Assembly (NCBI RefSeq): GCF_014297575.1
Contig: NZ_CP060412.1
Span: 4,650,001 to 4,714,000 of the forward strand
Direction: 5' to 3'
Length of the DNA: 64,000 nt
Source of the DNA: Dyella telluris
Lineage (GTDB): Bacteria > Pseudomonadota > Gammaproteobacteria > Xanthomonadales > Rhodanobacteraceae
The translations under genes were made by a program, and so were the position numbers. Shown in pieces: positions 1 through 7,848 of the stretch. The notes beneath the pieces were generated by a model. The model searched no databases. It had not been told where the DNA came from and saw only the letters and a program-made list of their open reading frames with translations. Every line of letters begins with the position of its first letter. Position 1 is the stretch's first letter.

Positions 1-7
1 GAGGGTG

Positions 8-316
8 ATGCGCCAATACAGGACGTGGTTTGCTCTGTCTTTCTTTTGGGTTCCTCTGATCGTGGCGCTGCTTTTGAATCCCGGGCGCAACGGAAGTCAT
101 CTCCCGTCCCTCGGTAGTCCTCAATTAGCACTGCTCGGGTTTTGCGGCCTTTTGATGGTGGTCTATTTTCTGGCCAATGTCAGCGCGGAGAGATTTCGGG
201 CGGTCTGCTGCAAGCGTGACGTAGCCTCCTGGTCCACCGTGGGACAAGCATGGTTCTCGTTGGCCCTCGGGCTAATGGCCGTGTGGTGGTCAGCAACTAG
301 TCTGCTGAACCGCTAA
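8..316 (+). CDS. small three-helix membrane protein, unknown function
   Basis: The protein is about 102 aa with three hydrophobic stretches, near residues 9-25, 38-59 and 77-95, separated by short polar loops. It is therefore an inner-membrane protein. I do not recognise a family. ATG at 8 is preceded by GAGG at the very edge of the window, and a GTG at 5 is also possible, so the start is uncertain and the gene could be longer. Its TAA stop lies inside the outer arm of the hairpin repeat at 315-344. This is the same arrangement as in the 11-14 kb cassette-like array, so it may be a stray member of that gene class. Confidence 0.55.
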   Translation: MRQYRTWFALSFFWVPLIVALLLNPGRNGSHLPSLGSPQLALLGFCGLLMVVYFLANVSAERFRAVCCKRDVASWSTVGQAWFSLALGLMAVWWSATSLLNR

Positions 317-344
317 GGTCCGCTTTCGACCCAAAGCGGACCTT
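315..344. repeat. hairpin repeat, longest copy
   Basis: Perfect inverted repeat with 12-bp arms (AAGGTCCGCTTT and its complement) around a CGACCC loop. It is one of nine copies in the window. The other eight lie between 11021 and 14052. It directly follows, and overlaps the stop codon of, the small membrane gene upstream. Confidence 0.9.
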
Positions 345-387
345 GCGAACTGGGCACGGGAAGGCCAGTCGCCATGAAAACCCGGAA

Positions 388-648
388 CTAAAGCGACAGC
401 CACGAGGATTGGTTCCCATCAAATCGGAAGAGTATCGGCCCTGGGAAGGCGGCGTCTTCTTCGGATAGCAAAACCGTCTCGAGCCAAGCTTCAACTCGCC
501 AACCCTCACCCGCGGTCATTAGTTCGAGCGCTGTCTGGCCATCGAACACTCGAATTGGCGTGCAATGAAACCACTGCCAGACCGCCGCGCGGTCTGGCTC
601 AAGGCGATCAGCGAGCAAAAAAATTCGACGGGTTAGGCTATTGGCCAC
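388..648 (-). CDS. small protein resembling the MbcA/ParS/Xre toxin-binding domain (DUF2384-like)
   Basis: The 86-aa protein has the pattern W-x2-F-x2-P-I-x-V-F-x-G-x-T-A-L-E-L at about residues 24-43, then V-E-x-W-L. This resembles the C-terminal toxin-binding domain of Xre/MbcA/ParS antitoxins, which normally pair with RES-type toxins. There is no separate DNA-binding domain and no toxin gene beside it. It starts at a GTG only three bases after the stop of the MipA/OmpV gene and has no visible ribosome binding site of its own. It is probably translationally coupled to that gene, an odd partnership. The family call is from memory of the motif and is tentative. Confidence 0.5.
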   Translation of the reverse strand: MANSLTRRIFLLADRLEPDRAAVWQWFHCTPIRVFDGQTALELMTAGEGWRVEAWLETVLLSEEDAAFPGPILFRFDGNQSSWLSL

Positions 649-651
649 GAC

Positions 652-1428
652 TTAGAACGTATAGCCCAAGGCAACAAAGTAGCTCTCAGCACGCTTACCG
701 TTGACCATCGGGCTGTCCTGCACCGCGCTGGGCAGTGCTGTGTAGCGTGCACCACCCGAGACGCTCCACTTCGACGTGAATTTGTAGGACGCCACAATAC
801 CTACGTAGGGAAGTGTGCCGCCGCCTGGCCGGTAAGAAGGTAGCCCGCTGCGCAGCGCCTCGCTATCACTTACGCCGTAGTAGTAGTTGTTGAGCTCGCC
901 CGTCATGTACGTGGCGCCTACGGTGGGTACAAAACGCCAGTTGCCATGCACCCACGGATAGCTGTAGTTAGCATCGAAGGAGTCGCCACCACCATGGCCG
1001 GTGATTTCCTTCTGGGCAGTGACTTGCACTATGCCCCAGCTATCGTGATGCCGCCATGCAACACCACCCAATCCCGATAGCTTACGGTCGGAAAGCAATC
1101 GCAGCTGAGGGTTGGTGGTATCCGTGTGGTCGAACTGATTTCCGAGAAGAGAAACGACGGCCGACAGTTCATCATGATCGCTATTGAGAAACTTGTAGCC
1201 GAAGCTGATGCCGCGAAAGTAGATCGACTTTCCTTCGTAGCTGACAAGCGGGAGCGGCCACGGAGTCTTGTCGTAATTGCGGTAGGGGCTCGGGCTCCAT
1301 GCCGCGCCCATGCCGACCGTCCAGCTAGGTTCGCCGTCAGGCTTGGTCTGGGCTAGGACCGGAAAGCAAAGAAGTAGTGCGGAGACTGCTGCCACATAGG
1401 GGGCTGAACGACGGACGCAATTGAGCAT
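652..1428 (-). CDS. MipA/OmpV family outer-membrane protein
   Basis: The 258-aa precursor has an N-terminal signal peptide (basic start, hydrophobic core, cleavage near AQ-TKPDG around residue 27). The body is rich in alternating beta-strand segments and ends in Y-T-F, the aromatic C-terminus of outer-membrane barrels. The stretch with PLPLVSYEGKSIYFRG is typical of MipA/OmpV proteins, some of which act as scaffolds for murein enzymes or as porin-like channels. It diverges from a two-component system whose start is 137 bases away, and in other proteobacteria such pairs often control the MipA gene. An antitoxin-like gene follows directly downstream. Confidence 0.85.
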   Translation of the reverse strand: MLNCVRRSAPYVAAVSALLLCFPVLAQTKPDGEPSWTVGMGAAWSPSPYRNYDKTPWPLPLVSYEGKSIYFRGISFGYKFLNSDHDELSAVVSLLGNQFDHTDTTNPQLRLLSDRKLSGLGGVAWRHHDSWGIVQVTAQKEITGHGGGDSFDANYSYPWVHGNWRFVPTVGATYMTGELNNYYYGVSDSEALRSGLPSYRPGGGTLPYVGIVASYKFTSKWSVSGGARYTALPSAVQDSPMVNGKRAESYFVALGYTF

Positions 1429-1493
1429 GACGAATGAGGACCACGAGTGGGGGGGGCGGCGCTAGATCCTGCAAACGCTACATTGCCTGAACA

Positions 1494-1522
1494 TTACCGC
1501 TTGATTTTCAATGCGGTGGTAA
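1494..1522. promoter_or_regulatory. inverted repeat in the divergent promoter region
   Basis: TTACCGC, then TTGA-TTT-TCAA, then GCGGTGGTAA forms an imperfect nested palindrome between the MipA/OmpV gene and the response-regulator gene. It is a candidate operator for the adjacent OmpR-type regulator, but no consensus was matched. Confidence 0.35.
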
Positions 1523-1565
1523 AGTTTTTGCTGCCACCGATGGCAGGTTAAATTTCTGAAAATCC

Positions 1566-2246
1566 ATGCGAATTCTTCTGGTCGAAGACGACCCGGACAT
1601 GGCCCAGGCATTGTGCTTGGCCTTGCAAAAGCACGGCATGCTTGCCGACTCGGTTGCGACCTTGGCGCTTGCCACCGCAGCGCTGCGCCAAGACGTACAC
1701 GATCTGGTACTTCTCGATCGGCAGTTGCCCGATGGCGATGGCGTGCAGCTCATCAGCACGGCTCGCAAGATTCGTAGCGATATGCCCGTGATTCTGCTGA
1801 CCGCCCGCAGTGCATTGGCTGACCGTGTGGGTGGGCTCGACCTCGGTGCCGACGACTACCTGGTCAAGCCTTTCGCTATCGAGGAGCTGCTTGCCCGCTT
1901 GCGGGCCGTGTCGCGTCGGCCGGCCCGATCATCGTTGCCGGCCGCTGTCGTGGCAAACGTCCAGTTCGACTTCCAAACACACGAAGCCTTCGTTGACGGA
2001 GAAGTACTGCCGCTGCCCCGCCGGCAACTGCTACTGCTTGAGGCGTTGTTCCTTCGTCATGGTCGTACCGTGCGCCGCGAGGTCATACAGGAGGCGATCT
2101 ACGACTTTAATGACGAGATTCAGTCCAATGCTTTGGATGCGCACGTTTCCAAGTTGCGTCGTTCGCTTGCAGAAGCAGGCGGCCGTGTGGACATCCACGC
2201 CATTCGTGGCATTGGCTACATGCTAAAGGAGCGCCTAAATGGCTAA
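1566..2246 (+). CDS. OmpR/PhoP-family response regulator
   Basis: The 226-aa protein has a receiver domain (about residues 1-115) followed by an OmpR-type winged helix (about 128-224). The acidic pocket is D9/D10, the phosphoacceptor is D51 (in VLLDRQLPDGDG), with conserved T79 and K101-P102. It should be phosphorylated by the histidine kinase encoded immediately downstream, whose gene overlaps it by 8 bases, and then bind DNA through the winged helix. The divergent MipA/OmpV gene is the obvious candidate target. The QseB/PhoP branch of the family is likely. The ligand of the system cannot be told from the sequence. Confidence 0.93.
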   Translation: MRILLVEDDPDMAQALCLALQKHGMLADSVATLALATAALRQDVHDLVLLDRQLPDGDGVQLISTARKIRSDMPVILLTARSALADRVGGLDLGADDYLVKPFAIEELLARLRAVSRRPARSSLPAAVVANVQFDFQTHEAFVDGEVLPLPRRQLLLLEALFLRHGRTVRREVIQEAIYDFNDEIQSNALDAHVSKLRRSLAEAGGRVDIHAIRGIGYMLKERLNG

Positions 2247-3603
2247 GAAAGGACGGTCGCTCGCCACTCAGCTCGTTTGGCGGGTGATCCTTGTGCAGAT
2301 CGCCATCGTGGCTAGCGCGATCGTGACATTTACTTACCTGATGTACCGAGACGACGTTTCGTACATGGACGATCAGATCACGTCCATTATCGCGGATTCG
2401 CTGCATACCGGTGATCATGGGCAGCTGAAACTCGTACCGACAAACAAATTTGAAGAAACCGCGAAGTCGTTCCCCGCGCTTTGGTTTGTTGTCGAAGACG
2501 AAAAAGGCCAGCGTTTGGTCTACGGAGATATGCCGGACGCCTATCGGTCGCTGGTGGCCGCTCTTCCCCACCTGCAGCATGCTGATATTCACGACAGATC
2601 GGCACCCTATGCGTTGACCATGCGAACGGAGCGAGTTAGAGCGACGGTGGGTCCCGTTCTCGTTATGGCCGGTGGCGCAGCGACGGGAAGCCTGGGCGCG
2701 ATGCTTCTCTTTATCGCGCACTACATACTTTGGCCGATCCTACTGCCGCTGGTCGTCGTCACGTTTGTCGTGTTGCCGTGGCTTGTAAGGCGAGCTATTT
2801 CGGGCGTGCAGGATGTAGCGAACCAATCGCAGATGATCGACATCGACGAACGTGGCATGCGGTTGGAGGACAAGGCGGTTCCTTTGGAGCTTCGGCCACT
2901 AGTTCAGTCTTTCAATGCTGCGCTAGAGCGCCTGCAAGAGGGCTACGATGCCCGGGATCGGTTCCTAGCTAGCGCAGCGCACGAGCTTCGCATGCCCATC
3001 GCTGTACTCGACGCCAGGATCGAGACACTGACTACGGGTGTTACTCGCCTTCGCTTGCGGGGTGATGTTGCTCGCTTGGCTAATCTCGGTGAACAGTTGC
3101 TCGATCTCCAGCGGCTAGGTAAACAGCACAGCGCTTTCATCGCTATCGATCTCGCCGCGTTGGCCCGCGAAGTAACGAGTGATGTAGCACCGTTGGTGGT
3201 TGATGCTGGTTATGAGATCGCATTGAATGCGCCAGAGAAGCCGGTGATGATTGCCGGCGACAGCTTGGCCCTCAGTCGCGTTCTAACTAACTTGATTCAG
3301 AATGCTGTCGCCCATGGTGGCGGAAAGGGCTTGATATCGGTCGACGTCGAAACGTCCGGAACTCTCGGTGTTCGCGACGAAGGCCCTGGGATCCCTCCAG
3401 AGGATCGGTCGCGAATTTTTGAGCCATTCCATCGGTTGCGCCAAAGCGCAATTGGCGCGGGTCTAGGCCTGCATCTGGTGCGCGAGATTGTGACTCTTCA
3501 TGGCGGACGCATCGATGTGACCGAAGCTGCGGGCGGCGGTGCATGGTTTCGCGTTCGATTTCGACAAAGTCCTTTGCCACTGGTTGGAAGCGGAACCCGT
3601 TAA
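2239..3603 (+). CDS. OmpR-partner sensor histidine kinase
   Basis: The 454-aa inner-membrane kinase has TM1 at about residues 15-36, a periplasmic sensor of roughly 115 residues, TM2 at about 153-182, a HAMP-like linker, and a HisKA domain with the phosphoacceptor H248 in AAHELRMP. The ATPase domain shows the N box (LTNLIQNAVAHGGG), G1 (DEGPGIPPEDR), F box (FEPFHR) and G2 (GAGLGLHLV). All catalytic boxes are intact. The gene starts 8 bases before the end of the regulator gene, so the two are co-translated. The last ~15 codons resemble a sequence at 4095-4140, which suggests that a dispersed repeat forms the 3' end of the gene. Confidence 0.93.
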   Translation: MAKKGRSLATQLVWRVILVQIAIVASAIVTFTYLMYRDDVSYMDDQITSIIADSLHTGDHGQLKLVPTNKFEETAKSFPALWFVVEDEKGQRLVYGDMPDAYRSLVAALPHLQHADIHDRSAPYALTMRTERVRATVGPVLVMAGGAATGSLGAMLLFIAHYILWPILLPLVVVTFVVLPWLVRRAISGVQDVANQSQMIDIDERGMRLEDKAVPLELRPLVQSFNAALERLQEGYDARDRFLASAAHELRMPIAVLDARIETLTTGVTRLRLRGDVARLANLGEQLLDLQRLGKQHSAFIAIDLAALAREVTSDVAPLVVDAGYEIALNAPEKPVMIAGDSLALSRVLTNLIQNAVAHGGGKGLISVDVETSGTLGVRDEGPGIPPEDRSRIFEPFHRLRQSAIGAGLGLHLVREIVTLHGGRIDVTEAAGGGAWFRVRFRQSPLPLVGSGTR

Positions 3604-3763
3604 GTTTTCCGTCGAGGGGCAGGTCAGCGCGTCGCTACTCAGCCATAACGTTAGTCAGCCAGCGAGCGCGTATTTTTGCGATCGCAACTATGGTGCGTGG
3701 CGTTGGCGATACGCCATCGGGCCGGCGCCGCCTGGCGACGATACGGTTAAGGGTCGATTCTTA

Positions 3764-3994
3764 TCAAGGTGAGACGCCGCGTCGAACAAGTACCAGGTCA
3801 CCGTCGTCCTCCGGATAGTGCACGAGGCCGCCGAAATCCGTTTTGATCATCGCTCCCCTCCCTAGGTACTCCCAATCCTCGCCGCCCGGCAGATAGCTCT
3901 TGTCATCGATGGCTGCGATCACCGTACCTCGGTACTTTCCGGCAATCTGAACCACGTCCCCTGCCAGAACGAGTTGCTCGTCGCTGTACTTCAT
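3764..3994 (-). CDS. small SH3-like conserved protein, unknown function
   Basis: The 76-aa protein begins MKYSDEQLVLAGDVVQIAG and ends in a stretch with GLVHYPEDDGDLVLVRR. It is predicted to be all beta, and similar short proteins (D-x-V-x-I-x-G, then W-x-Y-L-x-x-G-x-x-I, then G-L-I/V-H-Y) are common orphan genes in proteobacteria. No function is established as far as I know. A strong ribosome binding site (GGGAGGGG) sits a few bases before the ATG at 3994. It lies alone between the histidine kinase and the old yellow enzyme operon. Confidence 0.7.
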   Translation of the reverse strand: MKYSDEQLVLAGDVVQIAGKYRGTVIAAIDDKSYLPGGEDWEYLGRGAMIKTDFGGLVHYPEDDGDLVLVRRGVSP

Positions 3995-4094
3995 GGCCCC
4001 TCCCAGATTCAGCGATCATCGCCTGCCGCGACGTCCGCTATCGGTCGAGAGCGGGCGTCACAGTAGCGACCCCAATGCCTTCACCCTTGATTCC

Positions 4095-4180
4095 ACAAAG
4101 TTCTTTGCTGCCGGTTGGAAAAGCACCCGCTGACTTCGTCTTGGACAATCTGGCTGGAGCGTCCTTGCTCAGCCAAAAGA
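4095..4180. repeat. diverged repeat of the sequence at 3564-3649
   Basis: ACAAAGT-y-CTTTGC, then GGTTGGAA, ACCCG and finally CTCAGCCA occur in the same order and at almost the same spacing at 3564-3649, which spans the 3' end of the histidine kinase gene. Identity is imperfect. The rest of the 248-base gap 3995-4242 holds nothing I can support as a gene. Confidence 0.4.
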
Positions 4181-4242
4181 TAGGCGACCTAAGGGGCGCC
4201 TCCTCTTCGAATGCGACATTTGCGCCTGGCGCCGGCCGTGCG

Positions 4243-5361
4243 TCACTGGGCCGATGCGGTGCCCGGGCCTTTGTAACGGGATAGCCAGTACGCGTACGGA
4301 GTAGGCAGTACCTTGACGGGCTCTGCCTGAGCGAGCGCTTGAGCGATTTGATAGGGGTAGTGAGGATCGGCCAGGTGGGCACGTCCCATCATCACCACAT
4401 CCATCTGCTGATTGGAGATGACGCGCTCGGCGACGTGCGGACCGTCAATGCACCAGCCCGAGGCCACCGGCAACTTTGCTTCGCGTCGGACACGTTCGGC
4501 AATGGGCGCAAGGAAGGCTTCGGTACCCCAGGGCACTTTTACGCCCGGAATGACAAAGTTCATGCTGACGTTGAGTAAGTCGATTCCCAAGGCGTGCATA
4601 CGTCGCACTAACGCAATCGACTCGGTGAGCGTCGCCTCGTCGTTGCCGTCGTATTCGATCACCCCAAAACGAGCGGTGAGCGGCAGATTTTCTGGCCACA
4701 CCTCGCGGACGGCGGCCAGCGTTTCGAGCAGGAACCTTCCACGATTGTCGAAGCTACCGCCGTACTCGTCGGTGCGCTGGTTGCTGTACGGCGAGAAGAA
4801 GCTTTGCGCCAGGTAGCCATGCGCGAAGTGGAGCTCCAGCCACTGGAAGCCAGCGTCGCGGGCACGGCGCGCGGCGGCGACGAAGTCGGTCTTGACCTTG
4901 GCGATATCGTCGAGCGTCATCGCCTTGGGCACGCGACCGAGGCCGCCACCAAAGGCAATAGCGGAAGGCGCCAACGGCTGCCATGCGCGCGGGTCGCCCT
5001 CGGGAATATGATCATCCCCTTCCCATGGGAGATTGGCGCTTGCCTTGCGGCCGGCATGGCCGATCTGGATACCGGGCACGGCACCGGCAGCAGCAATTCC
5101 GGCAGCGATGCGCGCCATGCCTTCGGCTTGGGTGTCATTCCATAGACCGGTGCAGCCCGGGGTGATGCGACCCTCGGGGGACACGCCGGTGGCTTCCACG
5201 ATCACCAGACCGGCGCCGCCGCGTGCAATAGAGGGGTAGTGCACTTGGTGCCAGTTCGTCGTGACGCCATCCTCGGCGCTGTATTGGCACATAGGCGGCA
5301 CCGCGATGCGATTGCGCAGGGTGACGTCTTTGAGTTTGAACGGTGTGAACAAAGCCGACAT
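4243..5361 (-). CDS. NADH:flavin oxidoreductase, old yellow enzyme family (YqjM/XenA-like)
   Basis: The 372-aa protein has the FMN TIM barrel of old yellow enzymes. The N-terminal run LFTPFKLKDVTLRNRIAVPP is followed by MCQYSA, where the cysteine marks the thermophilic-like YqjM/XenA subclass. Other features are IQIGHAGRK, the substrate-binding H-x-A-H pair in LHFAHGYL, SPYSNQRTDEYGGS, and a C-terminal MMGRAHLADPHYP phosphate-binding stretch. These enzymes reduce activated C=C bonds with NAD(P)H. The start at 5361 is the first codon of the family-typical N-terminus. The open frame continues upstream, but only as a shadow of the DJ-1 gene. It is the last gene of a three-gene operon facing a LysR regulator. 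Confidence 0.93.
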   Translation of the reverse strand: MSALFTPFKLKDVTLRNRIAVPPMCQYSAEDGVTTNWHQVHYPSIARGGAGLVIVEATGVSPEGRITPGCTGLWNDTQAEGMARIAAGIAAAGAVPGIQIGHAGRKASANLPWEGDDHIPEGDPRAWQPLAPSAIAFGGGLGRVPKAMTLDDIAKVKTDFVAAARRARDAGFQWLELHFAHGYLAQSFFSPYSNQRTDEYGGSFDNRGRFLLETLAAVREVWPENLPLTARFGVIEYDGNDEATLTESIALVRRMHALGIDLLNVSMNFVIPGVKVPWGTEAFLAPIAERVRREAKLPVASGWCIDGPHVAERVISNQQMDVVMMGRAHLADPHYPYQIAQALAQAEPVKVLPTPYAYWLSRYKGPGTASAQ

Positions 5362-5444
5362 CGGGATTCTCTTGACTGAAGTAACACGTACGGCCCCGGC
5401 GCCGCACGTGGCGGCACCGGGGCGCGAAAGGATGGTTTCGGTTG

Positions 5445-6140
5445 CTATTCGGCGGCCGCCTGCAGCACCAGACGAGCTACTTCCTCGGACGAGGCAGGGT
5501 TCTGGCCGGAGACCAACTTGCCGTCGCGCACGGCGAACGGCTGGAAATCGTCGCCGCGCTCGTAGTGGGCCCCGAGTTGCCGCAGGCGGGTTTCCAGCAA
5601 GAAAGGCACCGTGGCACTGAGGCCCGCAGCATCTTCTTCGGTGTTGGTGAAGGCGCTGACGCGGCGACCGGCCACCAATGGCTGACCGTTGATGTCGCGC
5701 ACGTTGATGAGGCCTGCCGGTCCGTGGCACACCGCCGATACCACCTTGCCCTTGGCCCAAGCGCTGGAAAGGAGGCTGGCCAGGGTAGTGCTCTGCGGGA
5801 GGTCCCACATGGTGCCGTGCCCGCCAGGCAGGAAGATCGCCGTATAGCCATCTGCACTCACGTGGTCGATCTTCAGCGAGCTTTGCAGCTTGGCCATGGC
5901 CGCCGGGTCCTTGAGAAAGCGCTCCACGCTGGCCGGGTTCTTGCCCTCCGCCTGCTGCGAGTGCGGATCCACCGGGATCTGACCACCAGTGATGGAGGCG
6001 ATGTCTACGTGGGCGCCGGCATCGATAAAGGCGTAATACGGCGTGGAGACTTCCTCGAACCACACGCCAGTTGGACGCGGGTCGGCGCCCCTGGTGGCCT
6101 GCGAGGTAAGGATCATCAGGATCTTGATGGCATGCGTCAT
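5445..6140 (-). CDS. DJ-1/PfpI family protein (Hsp31-like class I glutamine amidotransferase fold)
   Basis: The 231-aa protein has the nucleophile elbow AVCHGPAG with C138 and H139, and an upstream acidic E29 in GVWFEE, the usual partner of the cysteine. The middle AIFLPGGHGTMWDLP and the late NTEEDAAGL match Hsp31/HchA-type DJ-1 members, which act as glyoxalase III-like or chaperone enzymes. It sits between the SRPBCC gene (26 bases away) and the old yellow enzyme gene (83 bases away) in one operon. That suggests defence against reactive carbonyls or electrophiles. A second, diverged DJ-1 gene lies at 14332. Confidence 0.9.
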   Translation of the reverse strand: MTHAIKILMILTSQATRGADPRPTGVWFEEVSTPYYAFIDAGAHVDIASITGGQIPVDPHSQQAEGKNPASVERFLKDPAAMAKLQSSLKIDHVSADGYTAIFLPGGHGTMWDLPQSTTLASLLSSAWAKGKVVSAVCHGPAGLINVRDINGQPLVAGRRVSAFTNTEEDAAGLSATVPFLLETRLRQLGAHYERGDDFQPFAVRDGKLVSGQNPASSEEVARLVLQAAAE

Positions 6141-6166
6141 GGTTGCGCTCTGTCTCTTGGGGGCAG

Positions 6167-6676
6167 TTACGATGTGGCCTTGCGGGCGGCGTCGACGAGG
6201 CCGTCCAGCCAGTCCTGATGACCGTTGATCATGGGGTTGGGGACGGTGCGCGCCAGCTCCTGCGCGGGGCGACCGTTCTGCGTCTCCTGGGTAAGGATGC
6301 GCACGCGACCACCGTCGAGGTTCTCCACCAGCCAGGCGTGGTGCACGTCCAGACGGGTGTCGCCTTCGCCGGCCCAGCCATGCCACGCGACGCGACCCGG
6401 CTGACCATTCGTAGGCGGGACGAATTCGGTGCACTGCGATTCCACCGGAAAGCCAAAGGTTTCGAAGTAGAAGCGCACCCCGTCGGCGAGTTCGGGGCCG
6501 GCCTGATCGTAAAAGCGCACGTTGGCGGAGTTGCCGTAATAGGTGGACCAGGCCGACGGAACGCTCAGTAGCGGCCACACGTCAGACGCGGTCAGCCCGG
6601 CCACAATCACTTCGTTGGAGCAGAAGTTGTCGGTGAAGCCCGGCACGTAACCCTCGGGCCAGCGAATCTCATTCAT
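6167..6676 (-). CDS. SRPBCC (START-like) domain protein
   Basis: The 169-aa protein has the helix-grip pattern of polyketide-cyclase or AHSA1-like proteins. An N-terminal strand is followed by SDVWPLLSVPSAWSTYYG, then repeated strands such as GVRFYFETFGFPVES and RVAWHGWAG, and a long C-terminal helix ending DWLDGLVDAARKA. These domains bind hydrophobic ligands, and the ligand here is unknown. It is the first gene of the operon that also encodes the DJ-1 and old yellow enzyme proteins, transcribed away from the LysR gene. The ATG at 6676 is preceded by AGGTG. Confidence 0.82.
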   Translation of the reverse strand: MNEIRWPEGYVPGFTDNFCSNEVIVAGLTASDVWPLLSVPSAWSTYYGNSANVRFYDQAGPELADGVRFYFETFGFPVESQCTEFVPPTNGQPGRVAWHGWAGEGDTRLDVHHAWLVENLDGGRVRILTQETQNGRPAQELARTVPNPMINGHQDWLDGLVDAARKATS

Positions 6677-6729
6677 GAAAGCACCTGCTTAAGAGGCCTG
6701 TCGGCCCTGGAAGACAGTCACTTTCAGCG

Positions 6730-6759
6730 TTAGGATGAAATAAGTCCAATCGTATTAGG
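6730..6759. promoter_or_regulatory. candidate LysR operator between divergent genes
   Basis: The 97-base divergent promoter region contains TTAGG at about 6731 and an imperfect palindrome CCAAT-cgt-ATTAGG at 6746-6759 with T-rich flanks. This fits a LysR box in size and position. It is placed on position and symmetry alone. Confidence 0.35.
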
Positions 6760-6773
6760 CAATTCTTGTCATC

Positions 6774-7682
6774 ATGTCTTCTGATATCAGAACGATTGAT
6801 CTGAATTTACTGAAAGCACTCGATGCGTTGCTGGACGAACGCAATGTCACGCGTGCGGCGGAACGCCTGTCGCTCACGCAGCCTGCCGTCAGCGGCATGC
6901 TGACGCGATTGCGTGAAAGTCTCGACGACCCGCTATTTATACGAACGCAACGAGGGATAGCACCGACCCTCCGAGCGCTCGAGTTGGCCGGCCCAGTCAA
7001 GCAAATTCTTGGCGACATCGAGACGCTTCTCCGGCCGGCCGCCTTCGATCCGGCACGCGCCGACATGGTCTTGAACATCGCAGCGACCGACTATGCACTA
7101 CAGGTGGTGGTGACGCCGTTTCTTGCAGAACTTCGCCGGAGGGCGCCAGGTATCCGCGTCGCCGTGGTGCCGGTCCAGGATCCACGGCTCCACACCCAAC
7201 TAGAGCGCGGCGATATTCATTTGGCGCTCGTTACGCCTGAAAGTACGCCGCCGGATTTGCATGCGAGGCACCTCTTTGACGAACGCTACGTGTGCGTGAT
7301 GCGCCAGAACCATCCTGGCGCAACAAGCAAGCGGCTCTCGATAAAGAAATTCTGCGCGCTCGATCATGCGTTGGTGTCTTACGCCGGTGGAAGTTTTCGA
7401 GGCGTCACGGACGAAGCGCTTGCAGCCATAGGGCTCAAACGGCGGGTCACAGTGTCCGTGACCAGCTTTCTTGTACTTCCAAAGATTTTGAGAGAAAGCG
7501 ATCTAATGGCGGTCGTCCCTGAGCGCCTGGTCAAAGGCAGAAAAGGACTGGCGGTGTTCGATCCGCCACTGGAGATACCTGGTTTCACCAAGACAGTGGC
7601 TTGGCACGAACGAACACATCGCGATCAGGGGCATCGCTGGGTGCGCGAATTGCTATTCGAGGTTTGCCGAGACCTTGCATGA
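6774..7682 (+). CDS. LysR-family transcriptional regulator
   Basis: The 302-aa protein has the LysR winged helix at residues 8-67 (DLNLLKALDALLDERNVTRAAERLSLTQPAVSGMLTRLR, read from the start of the domain) and a periplasmic-binding-like effector domain from about residue 95. The DLNLL-x-ALDALL start is typical of the NodD/PcpR-like branch. It is transcribed away from the SRPBCC/DJ-1/old yellow enzyme operon 97 bases apart, the classical layout in which LysR controls the divergent operon and itself. The effector is unknown, and an electrophile reduced by the old yellow enzyme is a reasonable guess. Confidence 0.92.
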   Translation: MSSDIRTIDLNLLKALDALLDERNVTRAAERLSLTQPAVSGMLTRLRESLDDPLFIRTQRGIAPTLRALELAGPVKQILGDIETLLRPAAFDPARADMVLNIAATDYALQVVVTPFLAELRRRAPGIRVAVVPVQDPRLHTQLERGDIHLALVTPESTPPDLHARHLFDERYVCVMRQNHPGATSKRLSIKKFCALDHALVSYAGGSFRGVTDEALAAIGLKRRVTVSVTSFLVLPKILRESDLMAVVPERLVKGRKGLAVFDPPLEIPGFTKTVAWHERTHRDQGHRWVRELLFEVCRDLA

Positions 7683-7772
7683 TCGGCTGGCCGCCGATAA
7701 GCAGGCGGCTCATCGCGCGACTGCATCGCTGACACCAGCCTGGCAAGGCGATGTGCTGCCTGCAAGCGCTGC

Positions 7773-7807
7773 CGGCTCGCGGAGTTCATATTTCACTCCG
7801 CGAGCCG
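7773..7807. terminator. bidirectional hairpin terminator
   Basis: 13-bp perfect arms (CGGCTCGCGGAGT and complement) around a 9-nt AT-rich loop, between the convergent LysR and TonB-receptor genes. No long T tract follows on either side. Confidence 0.7.
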
Positions 7808-7848
7808 TCGTGAGCCATCAGAAAGCCTGTTTGCTCATTGTTGAACGC

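Noticed and set aside
4243..6063. 606-aa fusion protein ending in the old yellow enzyme
   Set aside because: The first ~230 codons are an out-of-frame reading of the DJ-1 gene. The true enzyme start is at 5361.
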